From positions 1,736,001 to 1,800,000 of the forward strand of contig OY787448.1 of the NCBI GenBank assembly GCA_963678855.1: DNA of 64,000 bases. The letters are read 5' to 3'. This document shows, piece by piece, positions 7,494 to 16,926 of the stretch. This DNA is from F22 sp963678855. GTDB lineage: Bacteria; Bacteroidota; Bacteroidia; Bacteroidales; Bacteroidaceae. The translations under genes and the position numbers were made by a program. The notes below the pieces were generated by a model. The model did no database searches. It was not told the origin of the DNA and saw only the letters and a program-made list of their open reading frames with translations. Positions within the stretch are counted from its first letter, which is position 1. Each line of letters opens with the position of its first letter.

Positions 7494-8762
7494 ATGAATA
7501 TGAATGAAGAAATCCAACAGTATGAGATTATGGCTCCAGTGGGGTCATATGAGTCATTGGCAGCCGCTATCAAGGCGGGAGCAAACTCTGTCTATTTTGG
7601 TATCAGTAGCCTAAATATGCGTGCTCGTTCTGCTAACACTTTCACAGTAGATGACCTTCGTCAGATCGCAGCGACTTGCGATGAAGCAGGTGTAAAGACC
7701 TACCTAACCGTCAACACCATTATATACGACGAAGACTTAGCTTTGATGCGTGAGATTGTGGATGCAGCTCATGAGGCAGGAATTTCTGCCGTGATTGCTT
7801 CCGATGTGTCTGTCATGATGTATGCGAGAAGCATAGGTCAGGAGATACATCTATCTACGCAACTGAATATTACTAACGTAGAAGCTTTACGCTTTTATGC
7901 TCAATTTGCCGATGTTGTGGTGCTTGCTCGCGAACTAAACTTAGAGCAGGTGTACACTATCTATAAGGCTATTCAAGAAGAAAATATTTGTGGCCCTGCA
8001 GGCGAAAAGATTCGCATTGAGATGTTTTGTCATGGAGCATTGTGCATGGCTGTTTCTGGTAAGTGTTACTTATCACTTCACGAGATGAATGCCAGTGCCA
8101 ATCGTGGTGCATGCATGCAAATTTGTCGTCGTGCATACAACGTAGAGGATGCCGATTCTGGTGTGCAACTAGAAGTCGAGAACAAGTATATCATGTCTCC
8201 TAAGGATTTGAAAACTATCCATTTTTTGAATAAGATGATGGATGCGGGTGTGCGTGTGTTCAAGATTGAAGGACGTGCTCGCGGACCAGAATATGTAAGC
8301 AAGGTAGTCACTGCTTATCGCGAGGCTATCGAAGCCAAACTAAAAGGTGATTTTACACAAGCACATATTGACAAGTGGAATGAGTCTCTGAAATCAGTAT
8401 TTAATCGTGGTTTTTGGGATGGATACTACTTAGGACAACGTCTAGGCGAGTGGAGTCACAACTACGGTTCTGAAGCTACTGAGAAGAAAGTCTACGTGGG
8501 TAAGGGCGTGAAGTATTTCTCAAAACTAGGTGTAGCCGAGTTTCTGGTGGAAGCAGGTGAACTAGAAGTGGGAGATAAGATTCTTGTCACTGGGCCTACA
8601 ACTGGTGCAGTCTTCTCTACAGTAGATGAAGCCCGTGTGGATCTAAAGCCTGTCGAGAAAGTACAGAAAGGGGAACGTTTCTCTATAAAACTAGAGAAGA
8701 TTCGTCCTAGTGACAAGCTGTACAAGCTTGTTCAAGTAAAGAAGAAACGAGAACTAAAATAA
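7494..8762 (+). CDS. U32 family peptidase-like protein (TrhP/RlhA group)
   Basis: A 422-residue U32 protein. It has the TIM-barrel-like N-terminal half (MAPVGSYESLAAAIKAGANSVYFG) and the family signature EMFCHGALCMAVSGKCYLS near residues 175-195. Three Cys lie in RGACMQICRR just after it and could bind a cluster. E. coli relatives act in 5-hydroxyuridine (tRNA) or 5-hydroxycytidine (23S rRNA) formation rather than as proteases, so an RNA-hydroxylation role is inferred. The start could be 7494 or 7500. The divergent partner is dusB. Confidence 0.88.
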   Translation: MNMNEEIQQYEIMAPVGSYESLAAAIKAGANSVYFGISSLNMRARSANTFTVDDLRQIAATCDEAGVKTYLTVNTIIYDEDLALMREIVDAAHEAGISAVIASDVSVMMYARSIGQEIHLSTQLNITNVEALRFYAQFADVVVLARELNLEQVYTIYKAIQEENICGPAGEKIRIEMFCHGALCMAVSGKCYLSLHEMNASANRGACMQICRRAYNVEDADSGVQLEVENKYIMSPKDLKTIHFLNKMMDAGVRVFKIEGRARGPEYVSKVVTAYREAIEAKLKGDFTQAHIDKWNESLKSVFNRGFWDGYYLGQRLGEWSHNYGSEATEKKVYVGKGVKYFSKLGVAEFLVEAGELEVGDKILVTGPTTGAVFSTVDEARVDLKPVEKVQKGERFSIKLEKIRPSDKLYKLVQVKKKRELK

Positions 8763-8786
8763 GTGTAACTTTAAACCAAAGAAAGT

Positions 8787-11700
8787 ATGAAAAAATGGCT
8801 TTTAAGCTTAGCTACATTTGTGAGCGTAGCCAGTGTGTCGGCTAGCGTTACACCGCTTTTTATGCGAGATGTAGCAGTGTCTCCTGATGGACAACACATC
8901 GTCTTCGAATATAAAGGTGATATCTATAAAGTGTCTACAACAGGTGGAGATGCCACGCAATTGACTACACAACCAAGTTATGAAGCACGCCCTATCTGGT
9001 CGCATGATAGTAAAACGCTTGCTTTTATCAGTGACCGTAATGGTAGCTTCGACATTTTTACGATGTCGGCTGATGGTGGTTCGGCAACACGTGTAACACA
9101 GAATTCAGCTAAGGAAATTCCAGAGGCTTTTTCACTGGATAACAAATCGATATATTTCTCTGCACATCTACAAGATCCTGCAGCTAGTATTCAATTCCCA
9201 TCTCGTGGATTGAATGAGTTGTATATGATTTCTGTAAAAGGTGGTGCTCCAAAACAAGTGCTAGCTACTCCTGCAGAGCGCCTATCTATGGCCAAGAATG
9301 GTAAGAGCTTCTTGTATATGGACAACAAGGGAACAGAAAACTACTGGCGTAAACATCATACATCTTCAGTGACTCGTGATGTGTGGATTTATGATATTGC
9401 AAGTAAAGAAAGTCGTATGTTACGTGGTTGGAAGGGTGAAGACCGTGATCCACGATTCAGTGCAGACAATAAGACTGTATACTACTTGACAGAAGAGTTT
9501 GGTACGTTCAATGTGGCGTCTTTCCCATTGGATAACCCTAAGCAAGTGAAGCAAATCACACGCTTTAAGAAACACCCTGTACGTTTCTTGTCTGTAGCGT
9601 CTACTGGTTTGATGTGTTATACTTATGATGGTGCAATCTATACACAACAGTCCCCAAAAGCCTCTCCAAAGAAGCTTGCTCTACGAGTATTGCGTGATGA
9701 AGAACCTCAAATTGAGCGTTTGGCTATCACACATGGTGCACAAAATGCAGAAGTATCTCAAGATGGTAAGATGATTGCGTTGATTAAGCGTGGTGAAGTA
9801 TTTGTGACTTCTGTGGATTATCGTACTACTAAGCAAATTAGCCGTACGCCTCAAGCAGAAGCAGGTTTGAGCTTCTCTCCTGATGGCCGTACTTTGGCTT
9901 ATGCTACTGAGCGTACAGGTACTTGGCAGTTGGTTTTAGCGACTATGCCACGTAAAGAAGATCCAAACTTCCCTTATGCAACAACGATTAAGGAAGAAAT
10001 CATTCTCCCTTCTAAGACGGTAGAGCGCACATTGCCTCAGTTCTCTCCAGATGGAAAAGAGCTAGCTTTCATTCAAAACCGCAAGCAGTTGATGGTGTAC
10101 AACCTGAAGACAAAGAAAGTACGCCAAATCACAGATGGTAGTTACCGTGCAGACACTAGTGGTCGTGTAGAATATAGTTGGTCACCAGATGGACAATGGT
10201 TTGCTATTACTTATGTAGGCAACCAACACGATCCATATAGTGATATTGGTTTGGTCAGCACCAAAGGGGGAGAAGATATTCATAACTTGACAAACTGTGC
10301 ATACTTCGATGGCAGTCCACGCTGGGTTATGGATGGCAAAGCAATCTTGTTCTCAAGTAACCGTTACGGTATGCGTAACCACGCTTCTTGGGGATCACAA
10401 GAAGATGCTATGTTGCAATTCTTAAACCAAGATGCTTATGACGAATACCGTCTAAGTAAGGAAGACTTCGAATTGTTGAAGCAGCTGAAAGAACAGCAAA
10501 AGAAAGACAAAGAGAAGGCTGAAAAGAAAGATAAGAAAAAGGACAAGAAAAAAGACGATAAGAAAGACAAGAAGAAGGAAGAGAAAAAGACCATCAAGAT
10601 TGATTGGGACAATATGGACAACCGTCTAGTACGTTTGACTCCACACTCTTCAGACTTGATCTCTATGACTATCGATAAGAAGGGTGAAAACTTGTATTTT
10701 GTTTCTCGTTTCCAAAACAAGTACGACCTGTGGAAGACAGACCTTCGTGAAAAGAACACGTCGCTTTTGAAGAAACTTAGTGCAAGCTGGGCTAGCTTGG
10801 ATTGGGACAAGTCGGGTAAGAACCTATTTATCTTCGGTACTCGATTCTCAAAGATGTCTGTTTCATCTAAGACTATCAAACCAATCAGCTATGCAGGTAC
10901 TATGGAATTAGACTTAGCAGCTGAGCGTGCATACGAATTCGAACACGTGTATCTTCAAGAGAAGAAACGTTTCTACAATACTAACATGCACGGTGTTAAC
11001 TGGGATAAGATGGTTGCCGATTACCGTAAGTTCTTACCACATATCAATAACAACTATGACTTTGCTGATATGCTGAGTGAGTTGCTAGGTGAATTGAATG
11101 TATCTCATACAGGTAGTGGTTATTTTGCTCCTAAAAGAGGTGATTCTACAGCCGATTTAGGTTTGCTATATGATTGGGAGTACAGTGGCAAGGGGCTTCG
11201 TATTGCAGAAGTACTAGCAGGTGGCCCTTTTGACCGTGCAACGTCTTTGGTTAAGCCAGGTGTTGTTGTTGAATCGATTGATGGTGTGCAATTGAAGGAA
11301 GGACAAGACTTCTACACATTGTTGAACCATAAGACTGGTAAGCGTGTGCTTGTAGGTTTTTACAATCCTCAAGTAGGCAAAGGACAGAAAGCACGATGGG
11401 AAGAAGTAATTCGTCCTTTGGGTAAAAATGATGTCGCCAGCCTTGAGTATAAGCGCTGGGTGAAGCGTGAAGCAGCCATGGTTGATAAGCTCTCAAATGG
11501 TCGTCTAGGATATGTCCATATCCAAAGTATGGATGATGAAAGCTTCCGTCGTATCTACGCAGATATCTTGGGTAAATTCAACAAGTGTGAAGGTATCGTG
11601 ATCGACACACGCTTTAATGGTGGTGGTCGTCTCCACGAAGATGTAGAAGTATTTTTCACAGGTAAGAAATACTTGACTCAAGTGATTCGTGGTCAAGAAG

Positions 11701-12062
11701 CTTGCGCAATGCCTAGCCGTCGTTGGAATAAGCCTTCTATCATGTTGGTATGTGAAGCGAACTACAGTAATGCACACGGTACACCATGGGTGTATAAGCA
11801 CATGGGCATTGGTAAGGTAGTTGGTATGCCTGTGCCAGGAACTATGACTAGTGTGAACTGGGAAACACTACAGGATAAAACGATGTACTTCGGTATTCCA
11901 GTGATTGGATATCGCAAGGCAGATGGTACTTATCTAGAGAATGACCAACTAGAGCCAGACATCAAGGTGGCCAATTCTCCAAATGTTGTGGTAAATGGAC
12001 AAGATCAGCAACTAGAAGCTGCAGTAAAAGCATTGCTAGCTGATATTGATGCTAAAAAATAA
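8787..12062 (+). CDS. Tricorn-like S41 protease with beta-propellers and PDZ domain
   Basis: A 1091-residue exported protease. A signal peptide covers residues 1-20. WD40/TolB-type propeller repeats follow to about residue 560 and again after ~605. Then comes the Tricorn core, with His774 in ELNVSHTGS, a PDZ-like segment at ~800-880, and the nucleophile Ser994 in ANYSNAHGTPW. Tricorn-like enzymes trim peptides passing through the propellers. The first propeller ends in a Lys/Asp/Glu-rich low-complexity stretch (about residues 567-602) absent from archaeal Tricorn. The gene begins 24 bp after the U32 gene and ends at a strong terminator. Its substrate in this organism is unknown. Confidence 0.88.
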   Translation: MKKWLLSLATFVSVASVSASVTPLFMRDVAVSPDGQHIVFEYKGDIYKVSTTGGDATQLTTQPSYEARPIWSHDSKTLAFISDRNGSFDIFTMSADGGSATRVTQNSAKEIPEAFSLDNKSIYFSAHLQDPAASIQFPSRGLNELYMISVKGGAPKQVLATPAERLSMAKNGKSFLYMDNKGTENYWRKHHTSSVTRDVWIYDIASKESRMLRGWKGEDRDPRFSADNKTVYYLTEEFGTFNVASFPLDNPKQVKQITRFKKHPVRFLSVASTGLMCYTYDGAIYTQQSPKASPKKLALRVLRDEEPQIERLAITHGAQNAEVSQDGKMIALIKRGEVFVTSVDYRTTKQISRTPQAEAGLSFSPDGRTLAYATERTGTWQLVLATMPRKEDPNFPYATTIKEEIILPSKTVERTLPQFSPDGKELAFIQNRKQLMVYNLKTKKVRQITDGSYRADTSGRVEYSWSPDGQWFAITYVGNQHDPYSDIGLVSTKGGEDIHNLTNCAYFDGSPRWVMDGKAILFSSNRYGMRNHASWGSQEDAMLQFLNQDAYDEYRLSKEDFELLKQLKEQQKKDKEKAEKKDKKKDKKKDDKKDKKKEEKKTIKIDWDNMDNRLVRLTPHSSDLISMTIDKKGENLYFVSRFQNKYDLWKTDLREKNTSLLKKLSASWASLDWDKSGKNLFIFGTRFSKMSVSSKTIKPISYAGTMELDLAAERAYEFEHVYLQEKKRFYNTNMHGVNWDKMVADYRKFLPHINNNYDFADMLSELLGELNVSHTGSGYFAPKRGDSTADLGLLYDWEYSGKGLRIAEVLAGGPFDRATSLVKPGVVVESIDGVQLKEGQDFYTLLNHKTGKRVLVGFYNPQVGKGQKARWEEVIRPLGKNDVASLEYKRWVKREAAMVDKLSNGRLGYVHIQSMDDESFRRIYADILGKFNKCEGIVIDTRFNGGGRLHEDVEVFFTGKKYLTQVIRGQEACAMPSRRWNKPSIMLVCEANYSNAHGTPWVYKHMGIGKVVGMPVPGTMTSVNWETLQDKTMYFGIPVIGYRKADGTYLENDQLEPDIKVANSPNVVVNGQDQQLEAAVKALLADIDAKK

Positions 12063-12072
12063 AGAATAAAGC

Positions 12073-12099
12073 GAGGGCGTGTCCATGTGACATGCCCTC
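12073..12099 (+). terminator. Terminator after the S41 protease
   Basis: Perfect-arm hairpin: GAGGGCGTGTC (12073-12083) and GACATGCCCTC (12089-12099), followed by TCTTATAT. A second, weaker inverted repeat AAAATCG/CGATTTT (12134-12157) lies between it and the thioesterase gene. Confidence 0.75.
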
Positions 12100-12178
12100 T
12101 CTTATATAACAAAAAAGGAGAGCTAATGTAACCAAAATCGCAAGCGCTTCCGATTTTGACCCTTAAAATATAGACAAA

Positions 12179-12592
12179 ATGAAGAAAGACTACAACTTTG
12201 TACTTCCGATGAAAGTACGTGATTACGAATGTGATTTGCAAGGGATTGTCAACAATTCCAATTATCAACACTATATGGAACATACACGCCACGAGTTCTT
12301 AGAATCTCTAGGTGTATCCTTTGCTGAATTGCACGATCGTGGTGTCGATGCTGTAGTAGCTCGTATAACAATCAACTTCAAGACACCTCTAAAGAGTGGT
12401 GACCATTTCTTATCCTGCGTCAACATCCATAAAGAAGGCATCAAATGGATCTTTAATCACGATATCTACCGTGCTTCTGATGAGAAACTAGCTTGTAAGG
12501 GAGAGGTCACTTCCGTAACAGTAGTAGATGGTAAGCTATCTGTACATAAAGAGCTAGATGATATTCTACAAGAAGCTGCCTCGAAGAAATAA
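12179..12592 (+). CDS. Acyl-CoA thioesterase, hotdog fold (YbgC/4HBT type)
   Basis: A 137-residue single hotdog-domain protein. The 4HBT signature is clear in the N-terminal third: VRDYECDLQGIVNNSNY followed by YMEHTRHEFLESLG. In this family an Asp or Glu near the start of the long helix activates water to hydrolyse acyl-CoA or acyl-ACP thioesters. The true substrate cannot be read from the sequence. No clear -7 box is seen upstream. dprA follows 31 bp after the stop, so both could be one transcript. Confidence 0.88.
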   Translation: MKKDYNFVLPMKVRDYECDLQGIVNNSNYQHYMEHTRHEFLESLGVSFAELHDRGVDAVVARITINFKTPLKSGDHFLSCVNIHKEGIKWIFNHDIYRASDEKLACKGEVTSVTVVDGKLSVHKELDDILQEAASKK

Positions 12593-12623
12593 AACGAACA
12601 TAGAAACACTAGAATTGCACATT

Positions 12624-13817
12624 ATGAAAAAGACAATAGATACCGAACTAAAGCTTCATGCAGAAGCGATAGACTGTGTGCCATTGAATCAGCCTAAAAC
12701 TCCTCAAGAGATACAAGAAGAGTGTATTGCCAGTATTGCTCTTACTTTTGTGATGAAAGTGCGTTATATGGCAATTAAACAGTATATAGAAGCTTGTGGT
12801 AGTGCACGTGCTTTGCTGGCCAATCCTAAGATGCTTGAAGAACGCATTCCAGAGGTTTCCCAGAAACACTTAGCTCTCCTGATGGATACGAAAGAGGCTT
12901 ACCAAAGAGCACTAGCTGAATGGGCTTATATTCAGGATAAAGGATTGCAATGCATTTGTTATTGTGATGCCAGATATCCTATACGACTGCGCGAATGTAT
13001 CGATGCACCTGCTGTGTTGTATAGCCATGGAGATGTCGATTTTAATTGTGCCAAAGTCTTGGCTGTAGTTGGCACCCGTCATATCACGCCTTATGGTAAG
13101 CAAGTGGTCAACAACTTTATTAAAGAGTTGGCACAGCTTTGTCCAGACGTGCTCGTGGTGAGTGGCTTGGCCTATGGGGTCGATATCCACGCACACAGAG
13201 CGTGTGTGGAGTATAATTTAAGCACTGTGGCAGTATTGGCTCATGGCTTGGACCGTATCTATCCTTCTGTTCATAGAAAAACAGCTGGTGAGATGGTCAA
13301 TAAGGGTGGGGCACTACTCACTGATTATCCTATACATACGACTCCTGATAAGCATCATTTTATAGCTCGCAATCGCATTGTAGCAGGTATGGCTGATGCA
13401 ACGCTGGTCATCGAATCGGCTACTAAAGGTGGATCGTTGATCACGGCTGATTTAGCGGAGAGTTATAATCGTCCTGTCTTTGCTGTGCCTGGTAAAATAT
13501 TTGATGACTACTCTCAGGGATGTAACGAGCTTATCAGAGATAACAGAGCTTATTGCACTACGACTATACAGTGCATTATTGAGCATTTGAATTGGGATTA
13601 TCAAGTGTCTTCAGTAATAGCTCCACAGTTGTTTCCTGAGCTGAGTGCAGATGAAGAAGCTGTCTGTACACTGCTTAAACAAAAAGACGGATTATCTTTA
13701 GATGAGATTGCCTTATCGCTTCATATTCCAGCCAATATATTGTTTGGCGTATTGATGAATCTAGAGTTGAAAGGTCTTATTATGAATTTAGCAGGCAACC
13801 GTTATCAATTAAGATAA
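12624..13817 (+). CDS. dprA: DNA-processing protein DprA
   Basis: A 397-residue DprA/Smf. This single-strand DNA-binding protein loads RecA during natural transformation. The Rossmann-like core shows VVGTRHITPYGKQVV, VSGLAYGVDIHAHRA, VLAHGLDRIYP, FIARNRIVAGMADATLVIES and GGSLITADLAESY. A SAM-like N-terminal region precedes it and a C-terminal winged-helix segment (DEEAVCTLLKQKDGLSLDEIA) follows. The ATG at 12624 is preferred to an upstream start at 12558 that would overlap the thioesterase gene. Presence of dprA is consistent with competence but does not prove it. Confidence 0.93.
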   Translation: MKKTIDTELKLHAEAIDCVPLNQPKTPQEIQEECIASIALTFVMKVRYMAIKQYIEACGSARALLANPKMLEERIPEVSQKHLALLMDTKEAYQRALAEWAYIQDKGLQCICYCDARYPIRLRECIDAPAVLYSHGDVDFNCAKVLAVVGTRHITPYGKQVVNNFIKELAQLCPDVLVVSGLAYGVDIHAHRACVEYNLSTVAVLAHGLDRIYPSVHRKTAGEMVNKGGALLTDYPIHTTPDKHHFIARNRIVAGMADATLVIESATKGGSLITADLAESYNRPVFAVPGKIFDDYSQGCNELIRDNRAYCTTTIQCIIEHLNWDYQVSSVIAPQLFPELSADEEAVCTLLKQKDGLSLDEIALSLHIPANILFGVLMNLELKGLIMNLAGNRYQLR

Positions 13818-13830
13818 TGATTACCTGCTA
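13789..13830. terminator. Terminator-like hairpin at the dprA end
   Basis: TAGCAGG (13789-13795) pairs with CCTGCTA (13824-13830), with an inner TTATC/GATAA stem and TTATAT after it. It overlaps the last codons of dprA and could also serve the convergent PfkB gene. Confidence 0.5.
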
Positions 13831-13851
13831 TTATATGGTGTAGAGCTATAC

Positions 13852-14778
13852 TTATTTATAAGCTTTAGCCCATTCTTCAGAGATTGAATTTTCGTATTGT
13901 TCACACACTGTTTTACTGAAGGCCAGTCCGTGTGTAATGATATTGTTCCAAGTCTCTTTGTCCAAATCTTGTAGGTCTTCTTTATAGATTCTTTCTTGTA
14001 ATAGTCCGTACAAGATGCCTGCATTGAAGTTATCTCCAGCACCTATAGAACTCACTACATTTATTTTATCTACTGGATAATGTTGAGTAAAGTGATTGGT
14101 TTGTAGGACAGGTCCTTCACCACCTTGTGTATAAATAAAATTAGGGCAGTAAAATTGGACTTTATCTGTATAAATTTTCGCTCTATCATTCATGTTCCAC
14201 ATATTGCGGAAATCTTCATCACTACCACGTACTATATCAGCAAACTCAAGGTTCTCAATAATCGTAGGAGCAAGTCTCATGGCTTCGCCAATATGACTAC
14301 TGCGGAAGTTAGGATCATAATAAATGATTGCCTCTGCTTCTTGTGCTTTTTCTAAGAAAGCCATCATGCCTTCACGTAGTACAGGGTTGAGTGCATAATA
14401 TGAACCGAAGATAACGATGTCATGCTTTGTGATTTCTGGGAAATCACCCGTTAGGCGTTGGTTAGGATAGTCTTTATAAAACTCATACTCCGCATCGCTT
14501 TCCTCATTTAGAAATGCTAGAGAAAGTGGCGATTTACCATCTTCAAAGCAAACTACATAGTCTGTATTGACATTATTCTCTTCCATAAATGATAAGATGC
14601 TTTTGCCTACACGATCAGCACCCACTTCGGTAACCATAACTGTTTTGACACCTAAACGAGCCAAGGAAATCAAGCCATTGAAAACAGATCCGCCAGGTAC
14701 GGCTGCCGTAGGCTGTTCTCCGCAGAATATAATATCTAGGATAGTTTCTCCTATACCAATGATTCTTCTTTTCTTCAT
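13852..14778 (-). CDS. PfkB-family carbohydrate kinase
   Basis: A 308-residue ribokinase-fold sugar kinase. The N-terminal glycine-rich signature PGGSVFNGLISLARLG and the C-terminal PfkB signature VVSSIGAGDNFNAGILYG with the catalytic Asp are both intact. An ATP-site VRGSDEDF segment lies between. Fructokinase-like activity is the usual annotation, but the exact sugar is not decidable. It lies 67 bp downstream of the arabinose-5-phosphate isomerase gene, with a terminator between them, so the two are probably separate units. Confidence 0.88.
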   Translation of the reverse strand: MKKRRIIGIGETILDIIFCGEQPTAAVPGGSVFNGLISLARLGVKTVMVTEVGADRVGKSILSFMEENNVNTDYVVCFEDGKSPLSLAFLNEESDAEYEFYKDYPNQRLTGDFPEITKHDIVIFGSYYALNPVLREGMMAFLEKAQEAEAIIYYDPNFRSSHIGEAMRLAPTIIENLEFADIVRGSDEDFRNMWNMNDRAKIYTDKVQFYCPNFIYTQGGEGPVLQTNHFTQHYPVDKINVVSSIGAGDNFNAGILYGLLQERIYKEDLQDLDKETWNNIITHGLAFSKTVCEQYENSISEEWAKAYK

Positions 14779-14804
14779 ATCTACTTAAGGGGTATGTAAA
14801 AAGA

Positions 14805-14835
14805 CACCTTGAAAAGCAAAGTGCTTCTCAAGGTG
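14805..14835 (-). terminator. Terminator after the isomerase gene
   Basis: Arms CACCTTGAAAAGCA (14805-14818) and TGCTTCTCAAGGTG (14822-14835) pair with one mismatch. On the minus strand TCTTTTTAC follows, as expected for an intrinsic terminator of the gene ending at 14846. Confidence 0.75.
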
Positions 14836-14845
14836 CAGTATTTGT

Positions 14846-15451
14846 TTATTGACCTGATAGCAAGCGTGACTTTTCGCCTAGATAACCACCATGATGTCTT
14901 TGTGAGTATTCTGCAGGTGTAAACTTCGTTTTAGTCATAGTCTCTACTACCAGAATATCACCGATTACAGTCATAGCTGTTGTTGAAGTTGTCGGAGTCA
15001 TACCCAACAAGCACACTTCATCTGGGCCCCCAGTAGATAAGCAGATGTCTGCCTCTTTAGCCAACGGACTTTCTGGATTTCCAGTAATGACAATAAATGG
15101 AATCTCTGCGTCAAGACGTCTTGCGAGAATAGTCAACTCAACAATTTCGCGCGTTTTGCCCGAGTTGGAGATAAGCAGTAAGATGTCATTTTTTTGGAAT
15201 ACACCTAGATCACCATGTTGCGCCTCACTTGGGTGCAAGAATACCGCAGGTATGCCCGTAGAGCAGAAAGTGGTTGCAATATTCATCGCGATTTGACCCG
15301 CTTTTCCCATGCCAGAAGTAACTAGTTTACCACCACGTATGCGTACGTGCTCAACAATCGCTTCTACTGCTTTTTCAAATTCATCAGTTACGGGAATATT
15401 GGCTACAGCTGCTGCTTCTTTTTCAAGCAATTCTTTGATTCTCTCTATCAT
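14846..15451 (-). CDS. kdsD: Arabinose-5-phosphate isomerase, SIS domain only
   Basis: A 201-residue SIS-domain isomerase converting ribulose-5-phosphate to arabinose-5-phosphate, the first step toward Kdo for lipopolysaccharide. Diagnostic blocks are VTSGMGKAGQIA, FLHPSEAQHGDLG, ISNSGKTREI and GMTPTTSTTAMTVIGD. E. coli KdsD (~330 residues) carries two C-terminal CBS domains. They are absent here, as in the single-domain Bacteroides enzymes, so this looks like a natural short form rather than a truncation. The gene diverges from the M16 protease. Confidence 0.88.
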   Translation of the reverse strand: MIERIKELLEKEAAAVANIPVTDEFEKAVEAIVEHVRIRGGKLVTSGMGKAGQIAMNIATTFCSTGIPAVFLHPSEAQHGDLGVFQKNDILLLISNSGKTREIVELTILARRLDAEIPFIVITGNPESPLAKEADICLSTGGPDEVCLLGMTPTTSTTAMTVIGDILVVETMTKTKFTPAEYSQRHHGGYLGEKSRLLSGQ

Positions 15452-15554
15452 ACAATTATGTTTAATTTGATTCGTTCAAGGCCATTTGGTCAAGAAATAA
15501 CCTTTCAGACCACAAATATCTCAAAAATCCTACATATAACAAGCTGTTTTGTTG

Positions 15555-15562
15555 TATTTTTG
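15555..15562 (+). promoter_or_regulatory. -7 box of the M16 protease gene
   Basis: TATTTTTG fits TAnnTTTG. The ~60-nt leader to the ATG at 15625 contains a small hairpin, AGGAC...GTCCT (15581-15599). Confidence 0.6.
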
Positions 15563-15624
15563 TTCCCTACTTATCATACAAGGACTTTTTAAAGGTCCTG
15601 ATTATTCGATTTGACTATAAATAT

Positions 15625-16848
15625 ATGCATTATAATCACCATACATTAGCAAATGGTTTGCGCATACTCCATGTGCCCACCCAATCTCCTGTAACTTATT
15701 GTGGCTTTTCTGTGGCAGTAGGGACACGCGACGAACGTCCTGACGAAATGGGGATGGCTCACTTTGTAGAACATATGGTTTTCAAAGGGACTAAGAAGCG
15801 TAAAGCATGGCATATCCTGAATAGAATGGAAGCAGTGGGTGGTGAACTCAATGCCTTTACTAATAAGGAAGAGACTGTTATTTACAGCGCACAACTTGCT
15901 CAAGATATAGATCGAGCGCTAGAACTCCTTGTAGACATATGTTTTCATTCTACTTTTCCTCAAAAAGAGATCGATAAAGAAGTAGAGGTCATTATTGATG
16001 AGATCGATTCTTATCTAGATACTCCTACAGAACAGATTTATGATGACTTTGAAGAATTGTTGTTCAAAGGTCATCCACTAGGTCATAATATTCTTGGTGT
16101 GCCTGATAAGTTACGCAATTTCAAGACAGAAGATGCGCTTGCGTTTGTGAAGCGTTATTACCAACCCAGTAATATGGTCTTTTTTGCATCAGGAAAGCTC
16201 GATTTTGATAAGTTAGTAAAGAAGATGGAGCGCTTAACTAGCGATATCCAGAATGTACCAGTGACACGAGTGATGGGATCACTTCCAGTGTATGAGCCTA
16301 AAAAAATCATCGCATCTAAAGGAACTAATCAATCGCATGTAATGCTTGGGGCACCTGCCTACAATGCACATAACAGCAAGCGTACTGGCTTGTATCTTCT
16401 GAATAATATTCTCGGAGGACCTGGTATGAATAGTCGCCTAAATGTTAGTTTGCGAGAACGCAAAGGCTTGGTGTATCAAGTAGAATCTAATATAACTGGG
16501 TATACAGATACGGGTTTGTTTACCATTTACTTTGGAACCGACCATAGTGATGTCGATAAGTGCATGCGTTATACGCAACGTGAATTGCTTAGTTTATGTG
16601 ATACTTCTATGACAGCAAAACAACTTCAAGCAGCTAAGAAGCAATTGATTGGACAGATTGGTGTTGCCTCGGATAATCATGAGAGTATTATTCTAGGACT
16701 AGCTAAGCGCTATCTACATCACGGAAATATTGAGCCACATGCTGCTTTGTTTGAGCGTATACAAGCTCTTACTGCTGCCGAATTGCAAGAGATTGCCCAA
16801 GAGGTCTTCTCACCAGATCATTTGACCATGTTGATGTACACTAAATAA
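15625..16848 (+). CDS. M16 family zinc protease (processing-peptidase type)
   Basis: A 407-residue pitrilysin-type metalloprotease. The inverted zinc motif HFVEH lies at residues 46-50, and the distal Glu block ELNAFTNKEETVIYS follows. The C-terminal half is the inactive M16 clan domain, including GLVYQVES. No signal peptide is visible, so it is probably cytoplasmic, like single-chain PqqL/PepR-like enzymes that degrade short peptides. It stands alone between the divergent isomerase gene and a repeat-bearing intergenic region. Confidence 0.92.
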   Translation: MHYNHHTLANGLRILHVPTQSPVTYCGFSVAVGTRDERPDEMGMAHFVEHMVFKGTKKRKAWHILNRMEAVGGELNAFTNKEETVIYSAQLAQDIDRALELLVDICFHSTFPQKEIDKEVEVIIDEIDSYLDTPTEQIYDDFEELLFKGHPLGHNILGVPDKLRNFKTEDALAFVKRYYQPSNMVFFASGKLDFDKLVKKMERLTSDIQNVPVTRVMGSLPVYEPKKIIASKGTNQSHVMLGAPAYNAHNSKRTGLYLLNNILGGPGMNSRLNVSLRERKGLVYQVESNITGYTDTGLFTIYFGTDHSDVDKCMRYTQRELLSLCDTSMTAKQLQAAKKQLIGQIGVASDNHESIILGLAKRYLHHGNIEPHAALFERIQALTAAELQEIAQEVFSPDHLTMLMYTK

Positions 16849-16926
16849 TAAGAGCCAAGAGCAGGCAAAATATACTGTATCCCAGTTACCATAAGCTTTC
16901 AAAGACGTTTTCTCTCCTATGAAAGC

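Noticed and set aside
10436..10879. A 147-codon minus-strand frame rich in Phe and Ser
   Set aside because: It is the antisense of the Lys-rich tract of the S41 protease; its composition comes entirely from that low-complexity run.
14846..15451. Truncated KdsD missing its CBS domains
   Set aside because: The SIS domain is complete with a proper stop and terminator. Single-domain forms are known in Bacteroides, so this is not a broken gene.
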